Assembly (NCBI GenBank): GCA_009760855.2
Contig: WPIO01000061.1
Location: forward strand, 1,967,001-2,031,000
Direction: 5' to 3'
Length of the DNA: 64,000 nt
Source of the DNA: Cristatella mucedo
Taxonomy: Eukaryota; Bryozoa; Phylactolaemata; Cristatellidae
In this document: positions 23,576 to 36,470 of the stretch, in pieces
Layout: every line of letters starts with the position of its first letter
Position numbering within the stretch: position 1 is the first letter of the stretch
Made by a program: the position numbers and the translations under genes
The notes under the pieces: generated by a model
What the model was told of the DNA's origin: nothing
The model's input: only the letters and a program-made list of their open reading frames with translations
Database searches by the model: none

Positions 23576-24289
23576 TCGTTGGGCAATTTGTAGAGACGCG
23601 GAAAAAAGTAGAAATTAATATGGTATGTTTCAAAGCTGGTGAATGATAGCAAGAACGTAAGAACACGAGTACGAGCAATGTGATCGTTGACATACCACTC
23701 CCGTGAATGTTGGCAGCTTTCCACCAGGCAGCCGTTTTCCTTTCCGTTGTGTTTCCCACTACCTGCTCTTGTCCGGGCAGTGACTGACACTGGTAAAAAT
23801 TATACCATGCAGTCATAATGCCATATAACTCATAAACGGATGAAAGTATACACCTGCAATAGACCAAAAAACCACAACTACAGGGCACAGTATTCAAATT
23901 TGGCTGGCCGCTCAGCTACTGCTTGAATAACGTGTGTTTGCATTTCTAATACACTTCAGCCTCATCAATCCTTGAATTTGTCGTGTTTCCTTTACTGCAT
24001 TTAGTCGTAGTTTTGATTAGCTGTGACTGCAATGTTTTACATGACTAGCTGTTGTATGTAAAAAAGTGATAGTAGTTTTGACGAAAATCATGACTACTAT
24101 TTTGTATCGCCACGCTTGGCACATCGTTAAGACATACTTTTTCAGTGTGAAAAAGGTTTGCCTGTCCGTCGGCGAATCCTCAAAGCCACGTAGGCTGTGT
24201 CAGCATCACCTAAGAAACTTTTGCATTGCCTATTAGAAGCCAGAGCGGCTAAGGCCATGCATTCGAGCAGCTGCAAGGCTTAATCCTTG
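23576..24289. other. no gene recognised
   Basis: Nothing assignable on either strand. Confidence 0.35.
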
Positions 24290-24540
24290 GAACCTGAAAA
24301 AAAACATAGAAGCACAGCTGAGTCAGCAGAGCGTTTGAGGTAGTAAGTGCCATTATAATAGCAGATAAGAATGACTGGAAACCGCATAACGTATTTGGGA
24401 GCAGGAAGGTGGTTACCCTAAGCTAAGTACTTTTGAAGTGAGTTCCACAGTCTTGAACCTCCATGGCTAAATCCGCCGTCGCCAGTGTTAAAAGATGAAT
24501 TTATGGCTTTGCTAAAATACTTTTAATAACGAAACAATGC
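24290..24540 (-). mobile_element. LINE-B 3' fragment, diverged
   Basis: The plus strand matches the reverse of the LINE-B 3' region (AGCAGAGCGTTTGAGGTAGT and GAGTTCCACAGTCTTGAACC, compared with 40270-40450). It is old and short. Confidence 0.65.
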
Positions 24541-24639
24541 GGAAGGTGGCTAGAACAAGTGCAGCATCTCAGCTTTATGTGAAGGAGCGAAGTGTTACCT
24601 GGTATTTTGGGGTCGCCCTTAGCTCACCAGTTTGCATCC

Positions 24640-25200
24640 ATTGAAATATTTCAGCAGCCTGTCAGTGCTGCTTCATTGAGATTATTGTAATTCCTTTATA
24701 ATGGGCTACTGAAAAAGCCCTTAGGCCACCGCTGCCAGCTATTAACATGGCAAAGGCGCTGGCCTGCAAATCCTACAGGTTTGACAATACTCGTGCTTTG
24801 AGAAATGAGTTATGAGAGCTGCTAGATCGTAAAACTGACAAAGAGAAAAGTCCTCAAGCTGTATCAAAAAGTTCCTCACAGGTTGGCACCGGCATACCTA
24901 GCTGACAACTGAAAATATTTCCGCCTTCTGTAGTCATCCATTGTTTTAAGGACAATAGGTTAGCTTTTCCAATCTTCCAATGCACACTGTTGGTGTCAGT
25001 AGCTTTTGGTCTGGAGGTCCGAGATTATGCAACTTACTTCCAAGATTATTGTGCCTCGACAAATATTGTCTTGCGGCTAATTATGGAACCTCATTTCCAG
25101 CCATCCTGAACTGCATATTCCTCATTAGGAACTACCTCAACTGCTATCATTACTCTGCTAGGCTTACCACATTACCTTTGTTGCATGACATTAATTGCGA
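24640..25200 (+). mobile_element. LINE-B 3' fragment, diverged
   Basis: Plus-strand sequence matches the last third of the LINE-B ORF: GATTATTGTAATTCCTTTAT (DYCNSF), then GCATACCTAGCTGA, GACAAATATTGTCTTGCGGC, and the 3' UTR to TTGCATGACATTA. It lies head to head with the fragment at 24290-24540. Both contain 3' UTR sequence, so they are two separate insertions. Confidence 0.7.
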
Positions 25201-25983
25201 TTGAAACCAAACGTGCATCGAACGGCGGTTAGGCTGTAAATGGGCTCTGAAAGTCTCCCTTGAGTTACACACAAATGTTGGGCTATATGGGAAGTCTAGC
25301 GGTAATAAATCAACCACCATGCTTGAACGCTTTTTCAGCGAAAGTGACTGGAGTGTAACAGGAAGTCCCAAAATTCCGCCTCGATTGTAGAGCAAAGAAG
25401 CAATCCATGTAACATCTACACGATACACGTGTATTTTTTCGGTCAGCTTCTTTCCCACGGTATGCTTGAGTAGCAGGTTACACGATATTATGATATGCAA
25501 TCATACTGAAGGTGCTTTAAAATACCTTCTCAAAACTACTGTGCAGCTCAGAGAAGTGAAGTGGCACTGCAGCTAATCGAACATCTAGGAACCTTGAGAG
25601 CTCATTTTCTCTTCAACGGACAAGAGCGTTCGTGTGTCCACTCTCTATCGTGCTACTAACTCCACTTATTCGACTTTTAATGTTCCGCCCACGCCCGACA
25701 TCTTGCCGGTCGTCCTGGAACTATAAGCCAATCCATAAATCTTACAATGGACCTGCATCGGTTGTGGGTACAACACAGTAGGAATTTGACAGTAATCGCA
25801 GCTATCTATATGGACTTCAAATTGTGGTTCCTTTTGTATTGACCTAACTAACCGCTGACCATCCCACGAAAAACAAATCGGTCTAGCAGGATGTGGTTGA
25901 TGCTGCACTTGCTCTATGGCAGCATTGTGCAGCTATTCGAAATCAGACAAACAAGACGGTCGCATTAGCAAGATTCTTGGATT
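25201..25983. other. no gene recognised
   Basis: Open minus frames at 25150-25500 and 25666-25908 show no recognisable domain. Confidence 0.35.
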
Positions 25984-27120
25984 GAGGTGAGCCGCGCGGG
26001 CAACTGGCAAGCTGTTGGACGTGTCGCTGAGCCAATAGCTGACTGCTACACCGAGCAATTTAGCAGGTCACCCGGATGGATGCAGAAATTGTCCAATCAG
26101 CAATGGTCGGGCTTACTTGAATTAATAACAATAATAATAGTGCATTTTACAAAGCGCCCTAAGAGAACTCAATCTCTCTCTAGAGGCTCTCGGTTTCCAT
26201 GCGTCATATCCAGGTGGCTATATAATTCATGAGCCGCATCCGCTCGCAATTCTGTTGGCGATTCAAGATCTGTGGACGCTTGGCAGCTGAACGTGGGCTA
26301 ATTCTGACTAAGCCGGCAAAACTTCGTTTCAACGAGAAAACCATCCATAAGGTATCAGTTCATGCAGCAAGTTTAGTTAATTCATTTCCTTTACTAGCAT
26401 CCTGTGTTGTGAGCTATTGGAACCCTCAGCTGATAGGATGCTTTTTCCGATAGACGAATTAGGTACCAAATTTAGTGTATAGGCATCAGTTGACGGCACC
26501 AGCGGCCGTGATAGCAGTGGTGGCGGCTGCAATAGGCAGTTAATGGGCTTGCCTCCCATAGAAAGCTTGCTTCCTCGTGTCGAGCGGCGACCAGCTGCAG
26601 ATGGTGCAGCAGCAGTCACTGTTCCCGACGGGCAGAGCGAGCGGGAACAAAGCCTGCCTACCCACGACGGGATATGGAGTGGGCCAGCCAAAGACGACAT
26701 TATCTGAATAGGGAGTACCTCCGACGGCGCCCGGAGCAACCTTGGCTACCGGTCCTACGACGTGTGATCCCACCGTTGGTGCCAGCAGGAATGGCACCTA
26801 CCAGATTACTCAAGACCTCAACGAATCCAGTGACGTCGATATTGACGTTTCTTCGGTGGTGAACGACGTCAAAGACTTGCACAGTAGTAGTAGTTGGACG
26901 GCTTGTTCGGAATCCCTAGCAGCAGCAGGTGCGGCAGCACTGGGACGATGCCGGCAGAAGGTACACCAGACATAGGTCAGTAGTGCTCGTGCGAATGCGA
27001 AGGAAAGCATGCCAGAGCCTCAGCCAGAGATTGATGGAGCCTCCTGTGGCTGTGGAAGCACCTTGGGCTCTCTCCTGAGACTGAAAGAAAGCTGCTCTCA
27101 TAAAAAAGGGTAGAAAGAGA
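25984..27120 (+). mobile_element. 5' part of R2/NeSL-like element, copy 1
   Basis: Aligns along its length with 37838-38960: shared GCGGGCAACTGGCAAGC-type start, AACGTGGGCTAATTC, CATAGAAAGCTT, GTTCCCGACGGGCA, GGGATATGGAGTGG, GTGCCAGCAGGA and GTACACCAGA. It is GC-richer than its surroundings. Coding potential is broken, with about 60-80-codon open frames on both strands. Assignment to the R2/NeSL-like element is inferred because in copy 2 this segment leads toward an RT with matching base composition. Strand is inferred from copy 2. Confidence 0.65.
26117..26187 (-). mobile_element. LINE-A tail-only insertion with empty-site homologue
   Basis: AATAACAATAATAATAGTGC, then AAAGCGCCCTAAGAGAACTC, is the reverse of the LINE-A terminal 70 bases. 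The homologous site at 37962-37985 in the second element copy lacks it and reads straight through, so the insertion limits can be read directly. Confidence 0.85.
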
Positions 27121-27194
27121 GCGCTCACTTGCGATTTTGTTTTATTGAGGTGATTCGTAAAGTGCCATTCACGAGTATCACACCAATCACCAAC

Positions 27195-27665
27195 TCCTGG
27201 CTGAGAGCTTCATATTTCGCCAGGGCCTCGCTGGCAATGCATACCGTGGTTTAGGCCTTAGCTCAATGGGAGACTACAGAGTGTTTATTTGAATGGACAA
27301 AGGTCATGGTAGGAGCCTTTGAAGTACTGGGTATGTCAGGGCATTGTGCCTAGTCTCGTTCCTCTAGCCGTTGATACTGGCTTTTAGCCACTTTCGTTGC
27401 TAGACGTGTTGTAGGCTTTCAGTTTAATGCAGGCTGCATTTTTTTGTCCTGTAGCTTTTAATGTAGTAATCTGAAACTATGCATGCTGCCATTGACCACG
27501 TGTAGATGCTGATTTTTCGCGTGTCAATTTTAGTCGTGCAAGGCTTGTTGTCAGTAAGCATGCTAACATTAATTATTCGATCGCGCTTCCACACCGCAAA
27601 TGTAAAGCATCTTGAAAGAAGTTGGGTTATCAGATGGTCTATATAAAATGAATTCCAGTACTAGT
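27195..27665 (+). mobile_element. LINE-A remnant with internal deletion
   Basis: It starts in the RT region (CAATGGGAGACTACAGAG...GAATGGACAAAGGTCATGG, matching the SYLSERLQSIDVNGQRSM-coding block) through a broken GVPQGS motif. It then jumps near 27470 to the 3' UTR (GCATGCTGCCATTGACCAC) and a decayed tail (AAATGTAAAGCATCTTGAAA). Most of the C-terminal ORF is missing. Confidence 0.75.
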
Positions 27666-29222
27666 GTTATCATGATTACCCTGCCACCAGTGAATACAGG
27701 CTGTATTTGTCCGACACCTTCATTTGACCCTATTGAAAATGTCGTCCTCCTCAGTCGACAGCTGGCAGTACCTGTGTAGCCACCGAGAAGCTGAAATGCC
27801 AATAATCGCTTCTGACGTGTTTTCGTGAGCATGCGTGGCCTCACTTTTCGTGTCGTGAGAACCAGTGTCTCGCGGGCTGGTCTAAATGCACCATTTCAGA
27901 TAGTCACTCTCTGCTGCAGTTAGGCACGTACAGTCACGCTCCACAGAATGCACGATTAAACTGGCACTTGCATTCGCTCGCACTACCGACCGTTCAGGAG
28001 CCGCAAGGCCTGTTAGCTACCCAAGCTAGTGTGATGAAGGAAAAGTTGAAAGCGATAGGCACTTCCAGCACAGGTAGCACCACAACGCCGAGGCGGCTAT
28101 GCGCTGAACTGACCGGATGGGGCAGAGTGTGACCGAAACAGCAGCTCTCACTGGCTGCAGGTCGTATTCGTACCCAGCACTCGTATTGGTTACAAGCGGC
28201 TGCGCCAAAGGCAGCAGAGACAGCTGAAACGAGGATGGCAGATATGTACTGTTTAGCTTACACGGAGCACCAGAAAGCTTTCCTGGAATCTGAGTTTGTC
28301 AGACGCCTGAAAATAGATGAAATACGAAGGGAGGAGCTAGGACAAGAGTTCAACTTGATCGAATGACAGGCTGGTTTCCGGGTGCGTCACACATTCCGAT
28401 TTCATTCCGAGGCGACGAATTATCTGTCTTCTGCCGCCGACTCTGAAGCAGTCTCACAAGCTTATATATACCTGTCTATAAACTGTCACCATAGTAACGG
28501 TGACAATTTCAGTTAATCAATTTATGAACCGCTAAGAGCTGATACTCTGTAAAGACTGACAGGAAAAGGTAAAGCAATCACATTTAAAGGTTAAAAGCCT
28601 CAAAAGAGAATGCAAGACCATCACAATCAATATTGGCCAACAACGGGTGCTACACGAGAAAGATAAATAACTTTTTTAAACTTGTTGTACTATTTACAAA
28701 TAATTAAGAACCATCATATATAATGGTGCCGACCAAAACAGTCTTGAGCATTCTACGGCTTGCAATCTGCAAGCATTAGGACATTTTTGTCAGTTTCTTA
28801 CAAAGGCTCTCTACCGATATAACTAGGAACACAAAAGCAGCCGTGTGCTTGTCTAATTTAGTCTACAGTGATATTATTAGTATTATTTTCTTTCTGGGTC
28901 GGCCGTCGAGCAGCTGCCAACCATTTCCAATGAAAAAGATAACTTGATGGACTCGCATGGCACCGATAATTAAGATTTTGGGGAAACTGAAGTCCTCTAA
29001 ACGTTGTCGGGATAAGGCCTTAGAGCAGAAGATTATCCGAAAACCCCAAGTGAAGCTGCTTAAATAGCAGACGTTAGCATCACAAGCTCTGAGCCAGCCT
29101 ACGAGCAACGGCGAGCCATTTTCAGTAGCTAGGACGTGGAAAGGGGGCTGCATGTGAGATGCATAAGCATCGACCAGTCAGAGACTCTGCATCGCGAGTG
29201 GAATAAGCCAGATCTCCAAGAG
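27666..29222. other. no gene recognised
   Basis: About 1.5 kb without assignable features. An open minus-strand frame at 28863-29153 (96 codons, with FRIIFCSKALSRQRLEDF) resembles no family I know. Confidence 0.35.
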
Positions 29223-29745
29223 TGTCCAAGTTTATCGCTCACTTTTAGGTCCCTTCATTCTTTGGCTCCAGCCTATCTCTCCGACATACTCCCCCATCAG
29301 GCCAAGCATCGTATCAACCGCTTTTCGGAATCCAACAGTCTAGAAACACCTCTTACAAACCTTAAATCCTTTGAAGACCGTGCATTTAGTTCGAATGCTC
29401 TCAAAGCCTGGAACTCCCTCCCGACCTGCGTCAGAACATCCCCTGACCTGACCACATTTAAAAGGAACTTAAATACGCACCTATTTAGGACAGCATTTAG
29501 TGGGTCCCTTTGATTCGTCCTTCACATGCTTATGCGTGCTGACACTGTGCATGCTGCCACTAACCACATTTGCATGCTGACCCTGTGCATGTCACCCCTA
29601 TCCATGTTATTCATTTTGTTTGTTTTTCAAGCATGATTTTACTTACCATTCAATTGCATTTTTTTGCAGCAAATGCAAAGCGTCTAGAAAGAGATTAAGT
29701 TCTCTGAGGGCGCTTTATCAAGTACATTATTATAATTATATTATT
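29223..29745 (+). mobile_element. LINE-A 3' end, well preserved
   Basis: An open frame from within LSLTFRSLHSLAPAYLSDIL through AWNSLPTCVRTSPDL to the natural stop after HLFRTAFSGSL is followed by the full 3' UTR and the tail ending near 29745. It closely resembles the copy at 20610-21380 and is truncated slightly further 3'. Confidence 0.95.
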
Positions 29746-30560
29746 AAGAGACACACGGGCTCCAATAGATTGACTACCCACTAAGCAGAACATACTCATT
29801 GTACTTGTTGTTCCGATATTGAACCAGGCGAGCACTATCCCGGGGCAGCCTATGCTCCTGTCATGTGCGGCGGCGGCCAGCCCTCTGAGCAAGGCCTCCG
29901 CTTTCATGAATATGTTGATCTCGAACGCAAGGGGTGACCAACTGATCGTGATAGTCCCGGCATCGACCCCTGGGGTCAGAGGCTACGATGGCACCAACCT
30001 AACGTGTCAGAAATAGTCGAGTGTATGGAGTGTACTAAGCCCGGTGCTGGAACTTCACTACGCCTTAGAGGAAGAAACATTCAGTATGTAAAATAGAGCA
30101 TTTTCAGAGAAGCAAGCTCGGAAGGCTGCAGATATAATCCGGAAGTCCTTCTCGGGTGCCGCCATCTGGCGGACAACCATGTGCTCGTGAATCTTTTGGG
30201 GGTCTAACCCAAGTGTCCTTTTAGGTGTAGAGAGGGATTTTGCCGTCAATGGCAAGGTCAACAGGCTAGGGCAGATGTCTTCACTGGGATTTCTGCCATC
30301 AATATCATGAGGCGGCTCCTCTGTGAGCTAGAAATCCACCTCCTGCCCACCATTATGTCCCCGGGCAGCACCGACCTGGCGTTGGTTAGACAACAGGGGG
30401 GCCCCAGTGAATATTCTGTGGCCAGAGTGGCCACATGGCCCTAGCCTGCCGTAATCGTACACGGAGGTTGCCGAAAAGTTCACCTGAAGGCTGACTGCCC
30501 TGCCCGTTGGTCCACTGCTTTATATACCTGAAGGTGTGGCACACGGTTGAGAGAGATCTT
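29746..30560 (+). mobile_element. gag-like ORF fragment with zinc-knuckle remnant
   Basis: It aligns with 44880-45250: AGATATAATCCGGAAGTCCT, GTCAATGGCAAGGTC, TGTGAGCTAGAAAT, TGTGGCCAGAGTGGCCACAT. One frame reads IMRRLLCELEIHLLPTIM, and a second, after a shift, reads CGQSGHMALACRNRTRRLPK. The latter fits a CX2CX4HX4C gag knuckle except that the first Cys position (30414-30416) is a TGA stop. Such knuckles occur in LINE ORF1 and retroelement gag proteins and bind the element RNA. Several stops make it non-functional. Confidence 0.65.
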
Positions 30561-33271
30561 GGTAGAATGCCACTGTGTTTGCAGGAGTGTGGTTATAAAA
30601 GGCAAATCCAAATCTGCTGTTCTTTAAACCATAATTCCCCCTAAATTTAACTTAGTATCATGCTGGGTTTTGAATGTTTCCAAGATGGATTTTACGAGTT
30701 GCTACGTACTGGTGATGATGAAAGTACCCGGGCATGCCACTCCCATGCAGCCACAGTATGCAGGTGGGGGAATAGGGCACAGCCACGAGTCAGCTGTTTC
30801 TTCGATTCCGCGACCTTTCAGGCTGCTTCTTAGCGAAGTGTCTCACAGTTACATGACATCAAATAAGGCATGTGGCTAAGAACTTCGAGAGTGCTGTGAA
30901 AAATGACTTTCACTACAAGGTGGATGCCTTGCCCGACCCCGACATAGCTGGGTGGCAAACGGCAGGAGCCATTTTAAATCAGGAAGAACAGTGAGAAAAC
31001 TTCTGCATTCTCTTGGTCTTCCTAATTTAAGGTATTTATATAGGCGCACCGTCACTTAGTCCAAGTGAACGAGTATTCAAAACAATATCTTGACCAGCAA
31101 ATAAATGGCTTTGCATTGGTCGTATTTAGAGATGGACCGAATAGGAATAACACGAGATCAGTTACATGCACAGAGATCAATGGAGCACAGGCAAAGTAAC
31201 TATTACGCAAAGACCTTGGTCAAAATCCATTTAAACCAACGACATAGTATGCCCCTGATGAGCTTAGGACTCAAAAGCACACTATCTTTGCTAAAATAAC
31301 TACGAACTGAAATTCAAAATTTTAAACTTAGTAAAATGAGACTGCATCTTGATCGACATCCTGGTCGAATGAATTTAAATAAGCCAAGTAAAGTAAACAA
31401 GAATCCATATAAACTACTATGGATTAGGACTGCTCAAAACCTATGGACCACTGCCACTAACATTTCTGTGAAATTGATGACCTAATAAAATCAAGCCGCC
31501 AGATGAAGCAGAAACAAATCTCAAATTGAAGCAGCAGTACGGAAGAGTAATTAGAGAGAACAGACAATCTAGAAAGCATGAGAAAATGTTGCCACTGCTA
31601 TGTTAACGATGATTCTGCTCCTGACCACCGTTATAGCCCCGATGGAGAGGCTTTGTGGTGCATATGTACAAAGAACAAGCCCTTCGGCCACACTTCACAC
31701 TACGACTTTTATAACTTGCACACTTGGTGCTGATATGGTCATACAGACACGTGAGCGAGTGTCCGATAAAAACCTACTTAGCAGTGGTTTGCATGGGCTA
31801 TTTCAGATCAGAATTAGTCTTTGCATAACCTTATACGGATGGATCGCAATAACAACAACTGCCCGGGCACTCAAGCTGCATTTCAACTGATGAATGGTGG
31901 CTTTATTTATAAAAATGAGAGAATGAGAGCTCGTCGGCTAGTTTTTCAAAGACCAGGAAATAAACAGGGGGAAAGAAATGAATAAATGTGCCTATGAGTA
32001 TACTTGGGCCCAACAGCACAAATGCTACAGTGAGGGCCAAAGTTGAACTACAAAAGGAATGCGTGAATAAACAGGGCCAAAATTAGACAGATGTATCTGG
32101 AGAATACAAAACACCAGCATGTCCTCAGTAAAATTTGCTTAGGAAGTAGTAACTATTAAGGCCGCATACTCAATTATGCTAGCCATATTGAAAAAATGAT
32201 TCAAAACATAGTTGAAAAAAGTAGCACTGACATTTTTATTTTGCAATGAATTTCCGACCGGATCAATTTGGTTTTAAAGGCTAAATGGAGTAAGTGGTAT
32301 TTTCAAAATGCGTGACTTGAGTGGCATTGGCATTGGCAGTTTTCCAGGCTTAGGTTAACCTCAGGGTGAAGGCGTTCCCCTTCAAGACGCAGGTTCCGGA
32401 TGGGTTCGACTGTTGTGGTGGGCAGTCCTTCAATGACCGCCGGAGATGGCCCTTGAGTCGTTTCTGCTAGTTAAAAGGACATACTGAATCAGCATGCCTT
32501 TCCTTCTTTACTTAATGCCATTGCCTAGCCATAACTATGACAAAATGCGAAAAAACCTTTGATATCAACGATTGTGAATTAAACAATAGCACTAATAATT
32601 TCTTTTAATTTATAAGGCCTAACTGATCATTAAATACAGTCGAAGTTCATATTTGTTGTGATTCTGGTTGCCTGAAAACAGATCCAGGAAATCTTCCTTC
32701 AATTCCTTGCTTGCAACCAGCTCAAACAGAAAATGCTAACGTCTTGCACGAAAGCCAACAGCTAAATCGAGCTCAGTCAAGGCAAGTGTGTGTATTTGCG
32801 ACCACAACAATATAAGATTGGTATGAGTGATAAATGAAACCGTTAACACAACCTAGTAAACCCAAGAGATCTGCTCATCTAAGGATAATACACTGCATGG
32901 ATTTGCTGTTCTTTAACAACCACAACTATTAGCTAGATTTCAATCCTTAGTAAAGCTCGGCTTCCTCCCCAGACAAAAGAAAATCAGAGGATACTAGTTA
33001 GCTGCAACAAATACGAACATATGATAACGGCTAGTAATGCCGACCAATACCCTCCCCCCCCCAGAAGATGCTAGCAAGTCCTCATTACCCACACTCATAA
33101 AGAAATTGGTAAATTTGTCTAATGCAAATACCAAATGTAAATGTAAATGCCTGCTAGCCTTAGCCAACCCAGCAATTGTCTGAAGGTACTAAAACATCCC
33201 TAGAGCTTGAGAATTTTCGATATTATTTACTCGTATCACGAAGCTTCAGGTTACATAACTCCAAAGCCACA
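30561..33271. other. 2.7 kb unassigned
   Basis: No LINE-A or LINE-B match and no conserved domain. A plus frame near 31565-31700 reads KCCHCYVNDDSAPDHRYSPD followed by GEALWCICTKNK. Its Cys/His spacing is suggestive but matches nothing I can name. A C-tract lies at 33051-33062. Confidence 0.35.
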
Positions 33272-33825
33272 GAGACTAGGTGGCTGTTAGGCAGGACAGT
33301 TTTGCATAGTGCAATCACAGCCTAAGCGGCTTCCAGTAAGCATTCGGAAGAAAGGAAACTTAATCTAACGCACTAAGACTAAGTGGAGAGCATAGCAGAG
33401 TCAGAAGGGCAGTTGAAGTAGTGATTTGCATGGATGCATGGCAGCTCGGGACTACTGGGAAAGATGTGGCATGTTCTACAGCCGGAGAGTAGCTGTTGTT
33501 GCATTAGAACCGTGGAAGCAAGTTAAACAGTCCAGCACCAGCAGGGCTAAAGCTTCTATCGCTAAAGGTTTTTAAGTGAAGGAACGGAATAGCTAATTGA
33601 TTGACCATCCTGGACCTGAGGATACGAGGAGGCTGAAACTGATGCAGCAGTTCATCTGGGTAATGAGCAGCCAAGCAATAGCGAGCCTTGTAGCTCAGAG
33701 TATAAACTTTAGTCTGTATCAATCGATCAACCGGCAGCCGTCCTAGCTCATTTACTACAGCCAACGTGGTCAAAACTCCAAGACTTAAAAACGGGGCTTG
33801 TAGCCATATTCGCAATAATGCAGTG
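33272..33825 (-). mobile_element. LINE-B 3' fragment
   Basis: The minus strand encodes the last LINE-B ORF block (ARYCLAAHYPDELLHQFQPP, FLHLKTFSDRSFS, LFNLLPRF) and 3' UTR. The terminal ACATTACATT end is absent. Confidence 0.85.
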
Positions 33826-33849
33826 ATTTTCATATGTAAGGTAGAAATT

Positions 33850-33925
33850 AACAGGTTCAGCATGCAATTATAGCTCATGTTTGCATACACAGAGTCAGCA
33901 CGTACAGGCATAAGAAGGCCAAACC
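33850..33925 (-). mobile_element. LINE-A 3' UTR scrap
   Basis: AACAGGTTCAGCATGCAATT and CACAGAGTCAGCACG match the reverse of the LINE-A untranslated block; there is no tail. Confidence 0.6.
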
Positions 33926-33949
33926 GTAGGAACCCATGCACAGTCCAAA

Positions 33950-35925
33950 AAAGCTGATGTCGACGATCAACCATATCCTCAACCGCTCCAAAATTTACTC
34001 ATTACCTGACGATCCTTGTGATGATCTAGCCGATCGCTTTTCTTGATTCTTTGTACAGAAGATTGAGAAAGTTAGGGAGTCCATTCCTGCAATGACATCA
34101 TCCCCACTAGAATGCAATTCCCCGATTCCTGGCTGCACATCAATATCGTCAGTTAAGCAGATCACTTGCGATCTAGTCCTGAAGTTCGTATCCGATGAAA
34201 GAAGTCAACGAGTCCTCTGGACCCTATTCCCACTGCCCTGCTCCTAATTTGCATTGATCTGCTGCTGCCATGCATAACTAACATCATTAATATGTCATTT
34301 GCCTTAGGTTATGTCCCAGCACCTATTAAAAAATGGTAGTCAGGCCAATTCTCAAGAAAGCCATACTAGACCAAGAGAAGGTAAGCAGCTACCACCAGTT
34401 TCCCTTCTACAATGCCATTACCATTATCAAAGACACTGGAACGAGTCATAGTGGACCAGCTGAACTCATAGATCGAAACTTCAAACTTAGCTAGTAAGTT
34501 CCTGTCTGGATTTAGAGGTAATCACTCCCCAAAGTCAGTATTACTTACGGTATACAACAACTTTACTTTGCTAGATTTATCGGCAGCTTTTGCTACTATG
34601 GAACCGAAAGGTCTTCTATGGCACCTCTCATTTCGCTTGAGCGTCACTGGCACTGTTCTGCAGTGGTTGAGGTCGTATCTCAGTGAGAGACTCCAGAGTA
34701 TTGACGTGAATGGACAAAGATCAATGGAAGTACCTCTGAAATATGGCGTACCTCAGGGTTCCGTGCTAGGTCCGGTTCTTTTCACGGTTTATACTCTCCC
34801 TCTTGCTAATGTGATTGCCAAGCACAATCTAGGCATTCACTTCTATTCAGATGTCACTCAGCTGTACATTTGCTTTGATCCCTCCAACCGTCAAGCACTT
34901 CAAATTCTCTCAACTCACTAGCTGCATGTAGTGATTACATTCGCACATGGATGGCAGCAAATTTTCTAAAAGTAAATGATGATAAAACTAACTTACTAGT
35001 AATGGGAAAACCCAGTGTCATTCACAAATTGGAAAGGCTGATGCTATAAATTGTCTCCAACACCACATCTCCTGTTGAATCAGCTCGAAATCTAGGTGAC
35101 ATGTTCCAAAGTGCCTCTCGTTAGACTACCACATCAGCTCCTCAGTCGAATCTGCCTACTCTCAACTACATAACATTCCTAAAACTCGGGCTTGCTTAGA
35201 TAAGGATAACACGTCTAAGTTGGTCCATAAATCCGTAACATCACGTGTCGACTTCTAGAACTCACTGCTTACTGGCCTACTGGCACGTGCGATCAGGCGA
35301 TTGCAGCTGGTGCAAAACTCAGCATCTAGACTTGTCTGTCTTGAGCGTGGCAGTTGCCACATCACACTACTTCTCGCCGACCTGAACTGGCCACCAGTCA
35401 AGCAACGGATTGACTTTAAGGTTTTGTTGCTCACTTTAGGTCACTTTTTTCTTTGGCTGCAGCCTATCTCTCAGATCTACTCACAAGGCTAAGCGTCATA
35501 ACCCTGCTTTTTGGAATCCAACAGCCTACCAATACCTTGTACAAACCTCAAATCTTTTGGAGACCGTTCATTTAGTTTGTACACTCTCAAAGCCGGAAAC
35601 CCCTCCCGACTTGCTTCAGAACATTCTCCGACTTGATAACATGTAAAAAAACGTAAAAACCTATATATTTATGATAGCATTTAGCGGGTCCTTGTGATTC
35701 ATCTTTTATGTGCCTATGCGTCCTTACACCGTGCATACTGCCAGTAACCACATTTGCTTGCTTACCATTTGCATGTCACCCCTAACCACGTTATTGATCG
35801 CCTTTATCACGCATGATATTTCTTACCATTTAATTGCATTTCCCATAGCAGCAAATATAAAGTGCCTAGAAAGAGATTGATTTCTCTGAGGGCGCTTTAT
35901 TAATTTCATTACTATTATCATTGAC
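33950..35925 (+). mobile_element. LINE-A, longest copy (pre-RT linker to tail)
   Basis: This copy shows the LINE-A order best: linker (DDLADRFS, QKIEKVRESIPAMTSS at 34010-34110), early RT motifs (34300-34560, frameshifted), RT core in one open frame at 34568-34921 (LLDLSAAFATMEPKGLL, SYLSERLQSIDVNGQRSM, YGVPQGSVLGPVLFTVY, FYSDVTQLYICF), then a broken C-terminal region, 3' UTR and tail ending near 35925. The catalytic box is YSDV rather than YADD, so both the usual Ala and the second Asp are changed and the RT is inactive. The endonuclease is missing. Confidence 0.93.
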
Positions 35926-36470
35926 TGGAAGAAACTGCCACTCTAATTCCACGTAATGAGTAACTCTTCACGAGCGAAATTCTCACTGGCTGTAGGCTTT
36001 TTATCGAGTGCGTTGTCTAGGTGAAATTCATCGTAATAAGTCAAATAAGTCATAACGGTTCGTTGCAACTGTTCAGTAAGTTGCTGATAGAAGCTCCACG
36101 TTTCCTTGGGTAATGGTTTATACTGCATTTAAAGTGCTTCCACATCCTTCTAAATGATCGAGAACTCATAACCGAGGGTAGTGCACTGCAATCGACGGCA
36201 ATGGGCAGGCCTCTATTGAAATCTGTTTACATTTGCTGAAAATCGGCTGTTCAAAGCTCTAGTTATTATTCCAAATAACGATTGATGTTTGTGCACATAG
36301 CCTAAGCCCTGTGTGTTAGGCGATCGCGGGCAATGAATGGTTGTTGAAAATATCGGACCAGAAATATACGCAACCAGTGATGCCCTGTTACAATTTCACA
36401 CGAAACTTGTTGGAGAGCGGTTCTTGCTGATGACAGGGCATCGTATTACAAATGCATCCACATCCTTCCA
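35926..36470. other. no gene recognised
   Basis: Nothing assignable. Confidence 0.35.

Noticed and set aside
24290..25200. Head-to-head LINE-B fragments taken as a twin-priming inversion
   Set aside because: Both fragments contain the 3' UTR, so they cannot come from a single RNA.
32330..32440. SINE or tRNA suggested by GGATGGGTTCGACTG
   Set aside because: A B-box-like sequence alone, with no A box and no second copy in the window.
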